DNA of 38,105 bases from Sphingobacteriales bacterium 39-19 (GTDB lineage Bacteria; Bacteroidota; Bacteroidia; Chitinophagales; Chitinophagaceae). The notes under the pieces were generated by a model. That model was not told the origin of the DNA and made no database searches. It saw only the letters and a list, made by a program, of their open reading frames with translations. Where the stretch lies: NCBI GenBank assembly GCA_001898465.1, contig MKTX01000018.1, positions 1 through 38,105 on the forward strand, in the 5' to 3' direction. Shown piece after piece: positions 1 to 6,726 of the stretch; within the stretch, counting starts at the first letter, position 1; the number at the start of each line of letters is the position of its first letter. The translations under genes were made by a program, and so were the position numbers.

Positions 1-1119
1 GTAAAATTGGGTGCAACCGAAGGGGGTGTATTATCCCAGAATTTTGCGGAGGCAGAAATATGCTCAACTGTTACTACGAGTGGTTGGCAATGTGGTACAC
101 CCAATTATCATGGTTATAATGATGCAGATAGTTGCGATCATTGTATTACTTATTGCTATCCTGTAGATATAATATCTGAAGTTTGCTGGACTTTTGAAGT
201 TGGTGATGGTGGAGGAGGTGAAACCGGAACGGGTACAGCACCGGGTGGTAACGCTCCGCCGCCGCCCGGCAGTGGCGGAGGGGGTTCTGGCAGTGGCATA
301 CCACCTGCAGACCCTTGCAACAGTACACCCGATAATCCCACAAACCCTTATACAGCCCAAAGCAATATAGTAGACCCAGGTAATTGCCCGCCACCCACAG
401 GCGGGCCGGGATGGGTGCCGTGGGAGGATGAGCCTACTTATATAGATGTAATAAGTGACCCCAATGCACCTTCTTACCCGGATATATCAGATAATGAACC
501 CCAGATAAGTTTACAAAGCCTTTTTAACTGTTTTAGTCAGATACCCGATGCTGGGGCAACTTACTCTGTAAAGCTATGCGTGGATTTACCAGTAAATGCT
601 GTTTGGAACGCCCCTTTTAATTTAACGCACAAATCACCAGGCCATACATTCTTGACTTTGACCAAAACCAATGGCACACAATCAATTTCCCAAACTGTCG
701 GCTTTTATCCAATCGGTTCTGGAGGAAATCCGATTAATCCGAATGCTACGGGGGGATTTAAAAATAATGGTCGGCCTGTTCACGAATATAATGCCGCAGT
801 AAATGCCTATAATGTAACTGCTTCGCAATTTTCGATGGTTATGAACAATTTGTTGAGCCACGAAAATGACACATATAATATTTTTGATAACAATTGTACT
901 ACCATTGCATTAAATGCATTCAATTTGCTTATTCACCCAAAAATTATGGTAGAGCCGTTTGTTGTACAAGTTCCCACCACGCCGCCGCAAACGCCTTATT
1001 TCTTTATGCAATCGCCTCAAAAATTATATAAGGCAATTGAAACATTTCAGGCGGGTTTTGGTTTAAGCAAAGAATTTAATGTAAACAGTGATTCTCCACT
1101 TTCAAATACTTGCCCATGA
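1..1119 (+). CDS. Secreted Cys/Gly-rich protein with permuted papain-like C-terminal domain (5' end outside window)
   Basis: The frame is open from base 1, so the N-terminus lies outside the window; the TTG at 7 is not a credible start. Counting from base 7, residues 19-61 carry cysteines in the pattern SCDxCxxxC...CW. A Gly/Pro-rich linker follows (about 66-140). The same module recurs in the protein at 4006-5652, but the C-terminal domains are unrelated. Here the C-terminal domain has GHTFLTL (His213) and later NNCTTIALNAF (Cys297). The order His then Cys, and the NNCTT motif, resemble circularly permuted NlpC/P60-like or DUF4105-type papain folds, which hydrolyse or transfer acyl and amide groups. 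That assignment is inference from motifs. The gene overlaps the next by ATGA, so the two are probably translated together, as in toxin-immunity pairs. Function is otherwise unknown. Confidence 0.6.
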   Translation, partial: VKLGATEGGVLSQNFAEAEICSTVTTSGWQCGTPNYHGYNDADSCDHCITYCYPVDIISEVCWTFEVGDGGGGETGTGTAPGGNAPPPPGSGGGGSGSGIPPADPCNSTPDNPTNPYTAQSNIVDPGNCPPPTGGPGWVPWEDEPTYIDVISDPNAPSYPDISDNEPQISLQSLFNCFSQIPDAGATYSVKLCVDLPVNAVWNAPFNLTHKSPGHTFLTLTKTNGTQSISQTVGFYPIGSGGNPINPNATGGFKNNGRPVHEYNAAVNAYNVTASQFSMVMNNLLSHENDTYNIFDNNCTTIALNAFNLLIHPKIMVEPFVVQVPTTPPQTPYFFMQSPQKLYKAIETFQAGFGLSKEFNVNSDSPLSNTCP

Positions 1120-1526
1120 TAAACAAAAAGTACAGAAGATGGATTTGGCTTATCGGCATAACATTGTTAATAGCAAACTGGCCTGCTTTCAAGAATGTTA
1201 CCGGGCTAAATGATTGGTATTACCGCTATAGTAACTTTTCAGGGACTTTTACAACATTGGAAATTCCAATTCAAGGGAGGTTATATAAGAGACCTCCAAA
1301 CGGAGAATTTATTCTTAACCGACCCAATTTTTATGGTTGCAGGGCAATGCCGCCAAGCGACACAGTGGTATATCGCTTATTTGCTATTAATCCGCTGAAA
1401 TTTTGGAGATGGGGGGAGTATATTTTTAGCTGGAGATACAGGCTCCCATATGCGGATTGGGAAGCAATAAAAAAAAGAAGAGGGTTCGATTATTTGAAAA
1501 TTTCCAAAGATTGTATGGAATTTTGA
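1116..1526 (+). CDS. Small single-TM protein, candidate immunity partner
   Basis: I chose the ATG at 1116 because it overlaps the upstream stop as ATGA; an upstream TTG at 1110 is in the same frame. The product is 136 residues. It begins with a basic stretch (NKKYRRW) and one hydrophobic segment at about residues 9-24. A polar body rich in Trp, Tyr and Arg follows, with FWRWGEYIFSWRYRLP near residue 97. I recognise no family with certainty. The 4-base overlap, small size and single membrane segment are consistent with an immunity protein for the preceding enzyme, but that is inference. It could equally be an accessory membrane protein. Confidence 0.55.
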   Translation: MINKKYRRWIWLIGITLLIANWPAFKNVTGLNDWYYRYSNFSGTFTTLEIPIQGRLYKRPPNGEFILNRPNFYGCRAMPPSDTVVYRLFAINPLKFWRWGEYIFSWRYRLPYADWEAIKKRRGFDYLKISKDCMEF

Positions 1527-1640
1527 TACATTTCTTACTTCTACCAAAACAACATTAGCAATATAGTGGCAAGCGAACAAATGCTTAACAGTTGTAATTC
1601 TGTTGGGCATTTGTATTAAACTCGACAGACGTAATTCTAT

Positions 1641-1951
1641 TTCCACCACATCGCCAATGCATTTTCGTTGTGCGTCATTCCACAAGTGCTGCAGCAGGTG
1701 GGGAAAATTCGTTTCATTTAAATAGTTTATTAAATGGAATACCTTTAACGGCAGTACAGCACACAGGAAGTCATGCTAACTATACTAGTTTGGTTACTCA
1801 AAAAATGGATGTTATTGTAGCAAATTTAACCGCTGCCGGAAATTTTACTCCTCAAGCGGCAATGGAGCAACTCACTAATTTGATCAATAATGTAATTAAA
1901 CCTGCAATCCAAAATAATCCGAATATTTCTATTAATCAAATAGCTTTTTAA
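1641..1951 (+). pseudogene. Orphan 3' tip of an AHH-family nuclease toxin
   Basis: The frame ending at 1951 encodes a block typical of AHH nucleases (HNH/Endo VII superfamily): AAAGGENSFHLN, NGIPLT, then HTGSHANY near residue 31 of the 93-residue open frame. The conserved HHI that should lie upstream is present at 1644-1652, but in a different frame (FHHIANAF) and just after a TAA. No N-terminal trafficking region and no convincing start codon exist; the only early candidate is the GTG at 1670. I read this as the displaced C-terminal tip of a toxin gene with a frameshift through its first motif. The next gene starts 3 bases after its stop, as expected for a toxin tip and its immunity gene. 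The AHH assignment rests on motif recognition. Confidence 0.55.
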
Positions 1952-1954
1952 AAA

Positions 1955-2623
1955 ATGAAATATTATAGAATTGGTCATTCAGTGAAGGAAAAGGAAATTG
2001 GAAAATTCCCACAAATAAAGGAAGGAAAGTATATGTTTAATGTAAAGGACGAACGATATATCGGTAATAGTAAATATTATCTAAAGAAAATTGATTTTAG
2101 CCCGTTAGTTCCTGATTTAGTCCTTTGGAAAAGTGCTAAGCCTACTGATCTGCTTTCCGCAAATGCGTTAGGAATTATTTTCGGATTTGTGATTAGTAAT
2201 AAGCTAAAAGAAATATTTGAAAAGTATAATACTGATACTGTTCAGTTTTTTAAGATAGATTTGTATAAAAAAAATATACTTCTTGATAATTATTGGTTTA
2301 TGAAGTATTGTAACATTTCCAATGAGCATATTAATTTTTCAGACTCAGAAATATGGGAAGTAGAAAACTCTTTTACTAAAGTGAAAAGGAAAAATGTGAC
2401 TGATTATAATGACTTTATAGAAGCGAAAGAAAAATTTTCATATCCTCGTTCACTTCATATTTTTAAAATCCGAATAAATGAAAACACTGATAAGAGCTTT
2501 TTTGTTTTAAGTAATATAGAAGGTGGCTATGGCCTTTTTGTTTCGGAGAACCTTAAAAATAAAATTGAAAATGCAGGCTGCACAGGCATTATATTTAAAG
2601 AATTAAATGAGAGCTATCCTTAA
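1955..2623 (+). CDS. Imm11/DUF1629-like immunity protein
   Basis: This 222-residue cytoplasmic protein has no signal peptide or membrane segment. It begins MKYYRIGH and contains a central block KPTDLLSANALG...ISNKLKEIFEKY followed by VQFFKI. It ends with GLFVSENLKNKIENAGCTG and KELNESYP. The (K/T)TDLLS...S.KL..I block followed by QF resembles Imm11/DUF1629-type immunity proteins of polymorphic toxin systems; the family name is from memory and not searched. It starts 3 bases after the AHH nuclease tip, so it is the natural cognate immunity gene. A paralogue at 2770-3459 shares the same start, central block and end. Confidence 0.6.
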   Translation: MKYYRIGHSVKEKEIGKFPQIKEGKYMFNVKDERYIGNSKYYLKKIDFSPLVPDLVLWKSAKPTDLLSANALGIIFGFVISNKLKEIFEKYNTDTVQFFKIDLYKKNILLDNYWFMKYCNISNEHINFSDSEIWEVENSFTKVKRKNVTDYNDFIEAKEKFSYPRSLHIFKIRINENTDKSFFVLSNIEGGYGLFVSENLKNKIENAGCTGIIFKELNESYP

Positions 2624-2744
2624 ATAACTTTACTTCTGCCAACATTTTATAGCCGCAAGCAGGACTTGATGTGAATTCCGTATGCTTCTCGTAAATAATG
2701 AAATTTCTTTAACTTGACTGTACATTTCACCCAAAATACAGCTT

Positions 2745-2759
2745 GAAAGCTACCCATAA
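2745..2759 (+). pseudogene. Relic 3' end of a third Imm11-like copy
   Basis: Eleven bases before the next gene, one frame reads K-I-Q-L-E-S-Y-P-stop. The ESYP-stop ending is identical to the ends of both complete paralogues (NESYP-stop at 2623 and 3459). Nothing recognisable precedes it. I interpret it as the leftover terminus of a deleted copy, produced by recombination between tandem immunity genes. The match is only about five codons, so chance cannot be excluded. Confidence 0.35.
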
Positions 2760-2769
2760 TTATATTATA

Positions 2770-3459
2770 ATGAAATATTGGAGATTATATAATAGTGCAG
2801 AAAAAGAAGTAGGCTTTGTTCCACAAATTGTTGAACCGGTTTTCGAGGGATATTATACTGACGATAATCAACTGTTGAATAAATTTTCAAAACAAATTGA
2901 AAATAATACAATAATTCCTAAAGGACATTTGCATAAAAGAGCCAAACTTACGGATTTAATGTCAGTGGGATTTGGTTCAGGCGATTTTTTCCTTTCCGAT
3001 AAATTAAGAATAATTATTGAATTATTTCCGTTTATGGGCGTTCAATTTGTTTCTACTCAAATTATTACTAATATAGGTGAATTTGTTAAGTCAAATATTA
3101 TGCATTCTTTTTCGACAGATCGATCTTTTATAGATATGGCAAATACAGAATTTGAAATTTCTACCGTAGGGGGTGAATTATTAAATGATAGATTGAAATT
3201 TAGCTCTATGAAAGATTTTATGGAAATAAGAGAAGCGCATATTGCTGAGAGTAAAAAATATAAGGATATTAAATTTCACAAGTGGATTACTATTTCAAAG
3301 TTATCATTTAAAGAAGACGTTGATTTTGGTTTATGTTCAATTTTTGATATTAAATTTGGCGGATTGGGTTTTTTTGTATCGCAACAACTAAAAGATGAAA
3401 TCCTTATTAATAAATGCACAGGTGTAATATTTAGAGAAATCAATGAAAGTTACCCATAA
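2770..3459 (+). CDS. Imm11/DUF1629-like immunity protein, second paralogue
   Basis: The ATG at 2770 gives MKYWRLYN, which aligns with MKYYRIGH of the upstream paralogue; a TTG at 2743 lies within the relic end of another copy and is rejected. The product is 229 residues. Shared features are AKLTDLMSVGFGSG with FFLSDKLRIIIELF and VQFV in the middle, GLGFFVSQQLKDEI near the end, and the terminal CTGVIFREINESYP. No toxin precedes this copy directly. It therefore looks like an orphan immunity gene retained in the array, possibly protecting against toxins of neighbouring strains. That role is inference. Confidence 0.6.
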   Translation: MKYWRLYNSAEKEVGFVPQIVEPVFEGYYTDDNQLLNKFSKQIENNTIIPKGHLHKRAKLTDLMSVGFGSGDFFLSDKLRIIIELFPFMGVQFVSTQIITNIGEFVKSNIMHSFSTDRSFIDMANTEFEISTVGGELLNDRLKFSSMKDFMEIREAHIAESKKYKDIKFHKWITISKLSFKEDVDFGLCSIFDIKFGGLGFFVSQQLKDEILINKCTGVIFREINESYP

Positions 3460-3509
3460 CTATACTTCTAATTACAATAAAAAAATTTGTCGCCGTAGCT
3501 AACTGCCTT

Positions 3510-3606
3510 GCCACCGCCTGGGCTTTAACCAGCATTGAATTATACACTACCATATTCTTTAAATACTACCATATTCTCTGTCGCTGGTCGAAGCCCAAGC
3601 GACGGC
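3510..3606. repeat. REP-like imperfect inverted repeat
   Basis: The 24-base arms at 3510-3533 and 3583-3606 are inverted copies matching at 19 of 24 positions. The right arm region (3580-3603) is itself hairpin-forming: on the minus strand GTCGC, a bulged T, TGG, loop GCTTCGA, CCA, GCGAC. Between the arms the 12-mer CTACCATATTCT occurs twice. The region 3460-3728 holds no credible gene. The structure is typical of REP palindromes or a decayed small mobile element. Confidence 0.5.
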
Positions 3607-3728
3607 TACTCTCTGCTGGCGCCCATTGTAGCGGCTTACCTACAGCTACAGAAAGAAAAAAGCTATTATAAAAGTTGATTATGCTGCTTTATCCATCTCA
3701 ATCAACAGCAATTCTCTGAACTCCAGAC

Positions 3729-3760
3729 AGGTGCTGGTTCGAATCCAGTCCTGGGCACAA
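3729..3760 (+). repeat. Displaced tRNA-Leu 3' end (att-like direct repeat)
   Basis: The 27 bases at 3734-3760 match the 3' end of the tRNA-Leu(CAG) gene at 6663-6689 with one mismatch (T3752 against C6681). The match includes the whole T arm, the 3' acceptor strand and the discriminator base. AGGTG just upstream also matches the end of the variable loop, with a two-base gap. No anticodon or D arm is visible upstream. Such fragments are left where tRNA-targeting integrative elements insert. Confidence 0.65.
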
Positions 3761-3942
3761 AACAAACATGCACTTTTTGCTTTACAAAAAATACTCCTCT
3801 CTATAAGCTTACCCTACTTTTATTAAATTTTTAATTAGGCTTATTTAATCAGACCTTCTGATTTAATTTAAATATCTATCAAAAAGAATGAATATTGAAA
3901 AAAAATGGGGTTTCCCCCCATAAGAATTAGGAAATTCCCCCA

Positions 3943-3973
3943 TTGTTTGTAATAAATTATTACCCTATGTTTG
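3943..3973 (+). promoter_or_regulatory. Bacteroidota-type promoter for the lipoprotein-like gene
   Basis: TATGTTTG at 3966-3973 fits TAnnTTTG. A TTG at 3943-3945 lies 20 bases upstream, matching the usual -33/-7 spacing. Transcription would begin near 3979, about 25 bases before the ATG at 4006. Just upstream are two hairpins, AATCAGA/TCTGATT near 3853-3869 and ATGGGG/CCCCAT at 3905-3921. Confidence 0.55.
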
Positions 3974-4005
3974 TAAATATAATTTTAACCCCATACCTGT
4001 TGTTT

Positions 4006-5652
4006 ATGAAATTTAAAGTTAGCCCCCCCCCTCGCAGAATTTTTGGAGTTCTCATAATCCTAACAATTGTGCTTTTTGTAGCTTGTAAAAAAATGGACAG
4101 CCTGATTACCGCTCCCAAGCAGGATGCAAACAGGATCGAAGAAAAATTTTTTAATTCACACCGGACTGCAGATCCGGTAGAAAATGCTTTGGTAAATTTT
4201 ATTAAAAGAAAAAATGATTCGCTTCATTTTGTAGAAAAAACAGTAAAGCAAATAGGCTACCCCTGATGGGATAAGGCTTTTGTACAAACTAAGAAAAGCA
4301 TATCAGCCTCTTACTTGTCAGGATCTTCCGGTGATTCTACCAATATATATTATATTCCGTTTGTGAGAGATTCACAAAATTTTGTGAACGCTTCTATGAT
4401 TATTACTACTACCCAATCTGACACTTCATTTATGTATAAATGCGACTGGCAATATTCACAAATGGCCAACAATACTAATGAGATTTCAGATAGTGCAGAG
4501 TATTTTGCTATTTTCTTTATGGCATTAGACCATACCGTTTTTGGATACAATGAATTTAAAATAATAGATACTAACCTGTTTCGGCAGCAAGATCATCAGC
4601 CCTTAAAAGTTAAATTTAACAACCCGCTACCCGGTCAAAATAATATGTATGAGCTAATAACGACTTGCCAGAATGTAAATATCTATGTAAATGATTGCCC
4701 TGAAATAGCAGGGCAATGTCAGGGACCAGGTGGTAGTTGCGATTATTGTTACGCACATTGTACCAGTTCCATAATATATAATTATTGCTGGACAGAATAT
4801 GTGAATACAGGTGGAGGTGGTGAATCAGGAGGCACACCTACCGGCGGTAATGGCGATACTGGCAACGGAGGTACTCCTCCCGACCCATGCAATGGTACTC
4901 CCGACAACCCTGCTCCTTTTGCAAAAGGAAATACGAGCAATGTGGTAAACCCCGGCAATTGCCCTCCACCGGGTACAGGTTGGGTGCCTATTGAAGATCC
5001 TGATGACCCGGGTCCTCCGGTTCCTTGCGATCCTTTTATTCAACCACTCAATCAAAATTCAAATTTTATATATTACCTAAAATACTTAAACTCTACTCCT
5101 GTTAAAACCCAGCCTTACGAAGCAGGATATGCCGTTACATTTCCAAATACTTATCAATTCAAAGTAGGAAACTATAATGTACCACAAATTGAATGGAGTA
5201 ATTTAAATAATATAAGTGCAATTATGCATTGTCATTATACAGGATTGGCAGGTATTTTTAGTCCAAACGATATTATTTTAATGGCTCAAATTTATATTGG
5301 CAATTATGCTAATGATAACGCCAATTTGTTTTTTGCACTTACCACGCCAACGGGTAACCCCATCATAATGAAAGTAAAAGATCAGCAGGCATTCAGAGCA
5401 TTTGCTTTAAGCATAGTGGGAGATGGCGTAGGTGGTTGGGATCAATTAAAAATGAATCAATTCCGAAATGAATATACCGATAAACTAAGGAGCCCGAACC
5501 AGGAAACGAATATGGTTGCATTTTTGAATATGCTTAAAGAAATGAATGCTGAAAACGCAATGGGCCTTTATCAGAGCGATAAAAACTGTGTAAATTGGAA
5601 CCCGGCTACGCTTAGCCCTTTAGGAAGCTTAACAATAGCCCCCTGTCAATAA
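4006..5652 (+). pseudogene. Lipoprotein-type Cys/Gly-rich protein with JAMM-like C-terminal motif, interrupted by in-frame TGA
   Basis: Frame +1 is open from 4006 to 5652 except for one TGA at 4264-4266. Before it is a lipoprotein-type signal (MKFKVSPPPRRIFGVLIIL... with FVAC-KK), then about 60 residues. After the stop the frame continues as WDKAFVQTKKSISASYL. Counting from the TTG at 4315, residues 118-159 carry the same SCDxCxxxC...CW cysteine set as the gene at 1-1119, followed by a Gly/Pro linker (165-240). The C-terminal domain differs: it contains MHCHYTGLAGIFSPNDI (His305, His307, Ser316, Asp319), close to the JAMM metalloprotease pattern HxHx7Sx2D but with one extra residue. A Glu269 upstream could be the acidic partner. 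Codons 6-9 sit on a C9 tract. It may be a true pseudogene, a recoded gene or a base error. Confidence 0.6.
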
Positions 5653-5677
5653 TTTAAAAACTTAAAAAGTGAAAAAA

Positions 5678-6205
5678 ATGAAATACTTACTTATAATAAT
5701 TTTTGCGTTCATTTTTAGCAATGCCCAAGCCCAGCACCCCCTCGAATACGATACCTGCAATACCCTACAGCAATACCAGGGCGAGTGGATGAATGTAACG
5801 GGCACAGATACCTTACGCATTTTTTTGAGACCTGTAAGAACATACGAGCCGGTATATAATAATATAAAAGATTTTCTGTGGGGATGGATAGAGTATAAGC
5901 AGGGCAGCAATATTGTAATGAGTAACTATGCGAACCGCAACCTGCCTGTTTCTAATGATTGGGATTACATGTTTAACATTACAAACTTATATCTTAAGAA
6001 ATATATCTGTATTGCTGATAAATTGGAAGGAACATTTATAGATTTTAACCATCACAAAGGAATGATAGAATGGTCAGCAGATATTATTGTAAGCCCTGCT
6101 TTAGTAAAGATGAATGTATGGCAACAACGTACCCCATCTTATAACCTTAATTTAGGAGATACTGCCATGACGCTACCTGCCAGGTTTACACTCTTAAAGC
6201 AATAG
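5678..6205 (+). CDS. Secreted DUF6705-like protein, possible partner of the upstream gene
   Basis: The ATG at 5678 begins a clean signal peptide (MKYLLIIIFAFIFSNAQAQ); a GTG at 5669 in frame would add three residues. The mature part is about 157 residues. It has the pattern LQQYQGEWMNVTGTDTLRI then a second strand block (WGWIEYKQGSNIV). This looks like the small beta-rich lipocalin-like proteins annotated DUF6705 in Bacteroidota; the name is from memory and not verified. It lies 25 bases after the JAMM-like protein and is probably co-transcribed. By analogy with the pairs upstream it could be an exported immunity or chaperone partner, which is inference. Confidence 0.5.
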   Translation: MKYLLIIIFAFIFSNAQAQHPLEYDTCNTLQQYQGEWMNVTGTDTLRIFLRPVRTYEPVYNNIKDFLWGWIEYKQGSNIVMSNYANRNLPVSNDWDYMFNITNLYLKKYICIADKLEGTFIDFNHHKGMIEWSADIIVSPALVKMNVWQQRTPSYNLNLGDTAMTLPARFTLLKQ

Positions 6206-6230
6206 TATCTTTTTCTGAAAAAAATATTGA

Positions 6231-6329
6231 AGCAGTTTGGGGAGTAGTGTTTTTGGATAATAGTACTTAAAAGTATTTAAAGCTATCCAAAGACTTCCGT
6301 AGGTAGTCTCAGAATGTATGAAAACTGCT
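6231..6329. repeat. Nested multi-hairpin segment
   Basis: An outer stem pairs AGCAGTTT (6231-6238) with AAACTGCT (6322-6329). Inside it are two further stems: TTTGGATA (6252-6259) with TATCCAAA (6284-6291), and AGACT (6291-6295) with AGTCT (6305-6309). Together these would fold as a three-way junction. It lies 25 bases after the DUF6705-like gene with no open frame. It could be a structured RNA, a 3' UTR element or a palindromic mobile element. Confidence 0.35.
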
Positions 6330-6393
6330 AAACCCAGATGACGATTGAGCGATTAATGGCAGCATGTTCATAGTGGAAAATCATTTAGGGCAG

Positions 6394-6574
6394 CGCCTTG
6401 GTTCGTGGTACACGAAACAAAAAAGCAATATAAAAAAACATCGATTTTATTATATTGAGTTATTAAAACTTAAAGAAAAGTGTATGCTATGGTATGTAGC
6501 TAAGCAATTGTTTTCATGTCATGAACCAAGGCAAAGAGTTGGGAAAATTGTTTCGTGTGCCACGAACCAAGGCG
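6394..6574. mobile_element. MITE-like element with 27-bp terminal inverted repeats
   Basis: The 27 bases at 6394-6420 and 6548-6574 are inverted copies with one mismatch, enclosing 127 bases. Each end contains its own palindrome, TTCGTG-GTA-CACGAA on the left and TTCGTG-TGC-CACGAA on the right, followed outward by CCAAGGCG. A third, degenerate copy of the right end lies at 6508-6532 (TTCATG-T-CATGAA then CCAAGGC). An open frame at 6364-6585 merely crosses the element. No transposase and no obvious target-site duplication is visible, so a non-autonomous element or REP doublet is the best reading. Confidence 0.6.
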
Positions 6575-6604
6575 TTGGAGGGTGAAATATATTTATGAAT
6601 CTCT

Positions 6605-6686
6605 GCCCAGGTGGCGAAATTGGTAGACGCACTGCTTTCAGGTAGCAGCGCCGCAAGGTGTACTGGTTCGAATCCAGTCCCGGGCA
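6605..6686 (+). tRNA. tRNA-Leu(CAG)
   Basis: The cloverleaf is visible: acceptor GCCCAGG/CCCGGGC, D arm GCG...CGC, anticodon stem CTGCT/AGCAG with loop TTCAGGT (anticodon CAG), long variable arm, and T arm ACTGG-TTCGAAT-CCAGT. CCA is not encoded (the discriminator A is followed by CAA). Base A5 faces C68 (6681), a mismatch in the acceptor stem. The displaced 3' fragment at 3729-3760 has T there and would pair correctly. Confidence 0.95.
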
Positions 6687-6726
6687 CAACGCTTCTATTG
6701 GAATACTATAGTAAGAGATAAAATAT

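Noticed and set aside
1377..1685. 102-codon minus-strand frame
   Set aside because: It overlaps the one-TM gene and the AHH remnant on the other strand, and shows no family pattern.
3730..3760. A complete tRNA gene at this place
   Set aside because: Only the T arm and 3' acceptor strand are present; no D arm or anticodon arm can be drawn upstream.
3943..4005. TTG at 3943 as start of the lipoprotein-like protein
   Set aside because: It overlaps the promoter boxes, and the ATG at 4006 gives a clean lipoprotein-type signal.
6364..6585. 73-codon frame on the plus strand
   Set aside because: It runs across the MITE-like inverted repeats and has no protein-like pattern.
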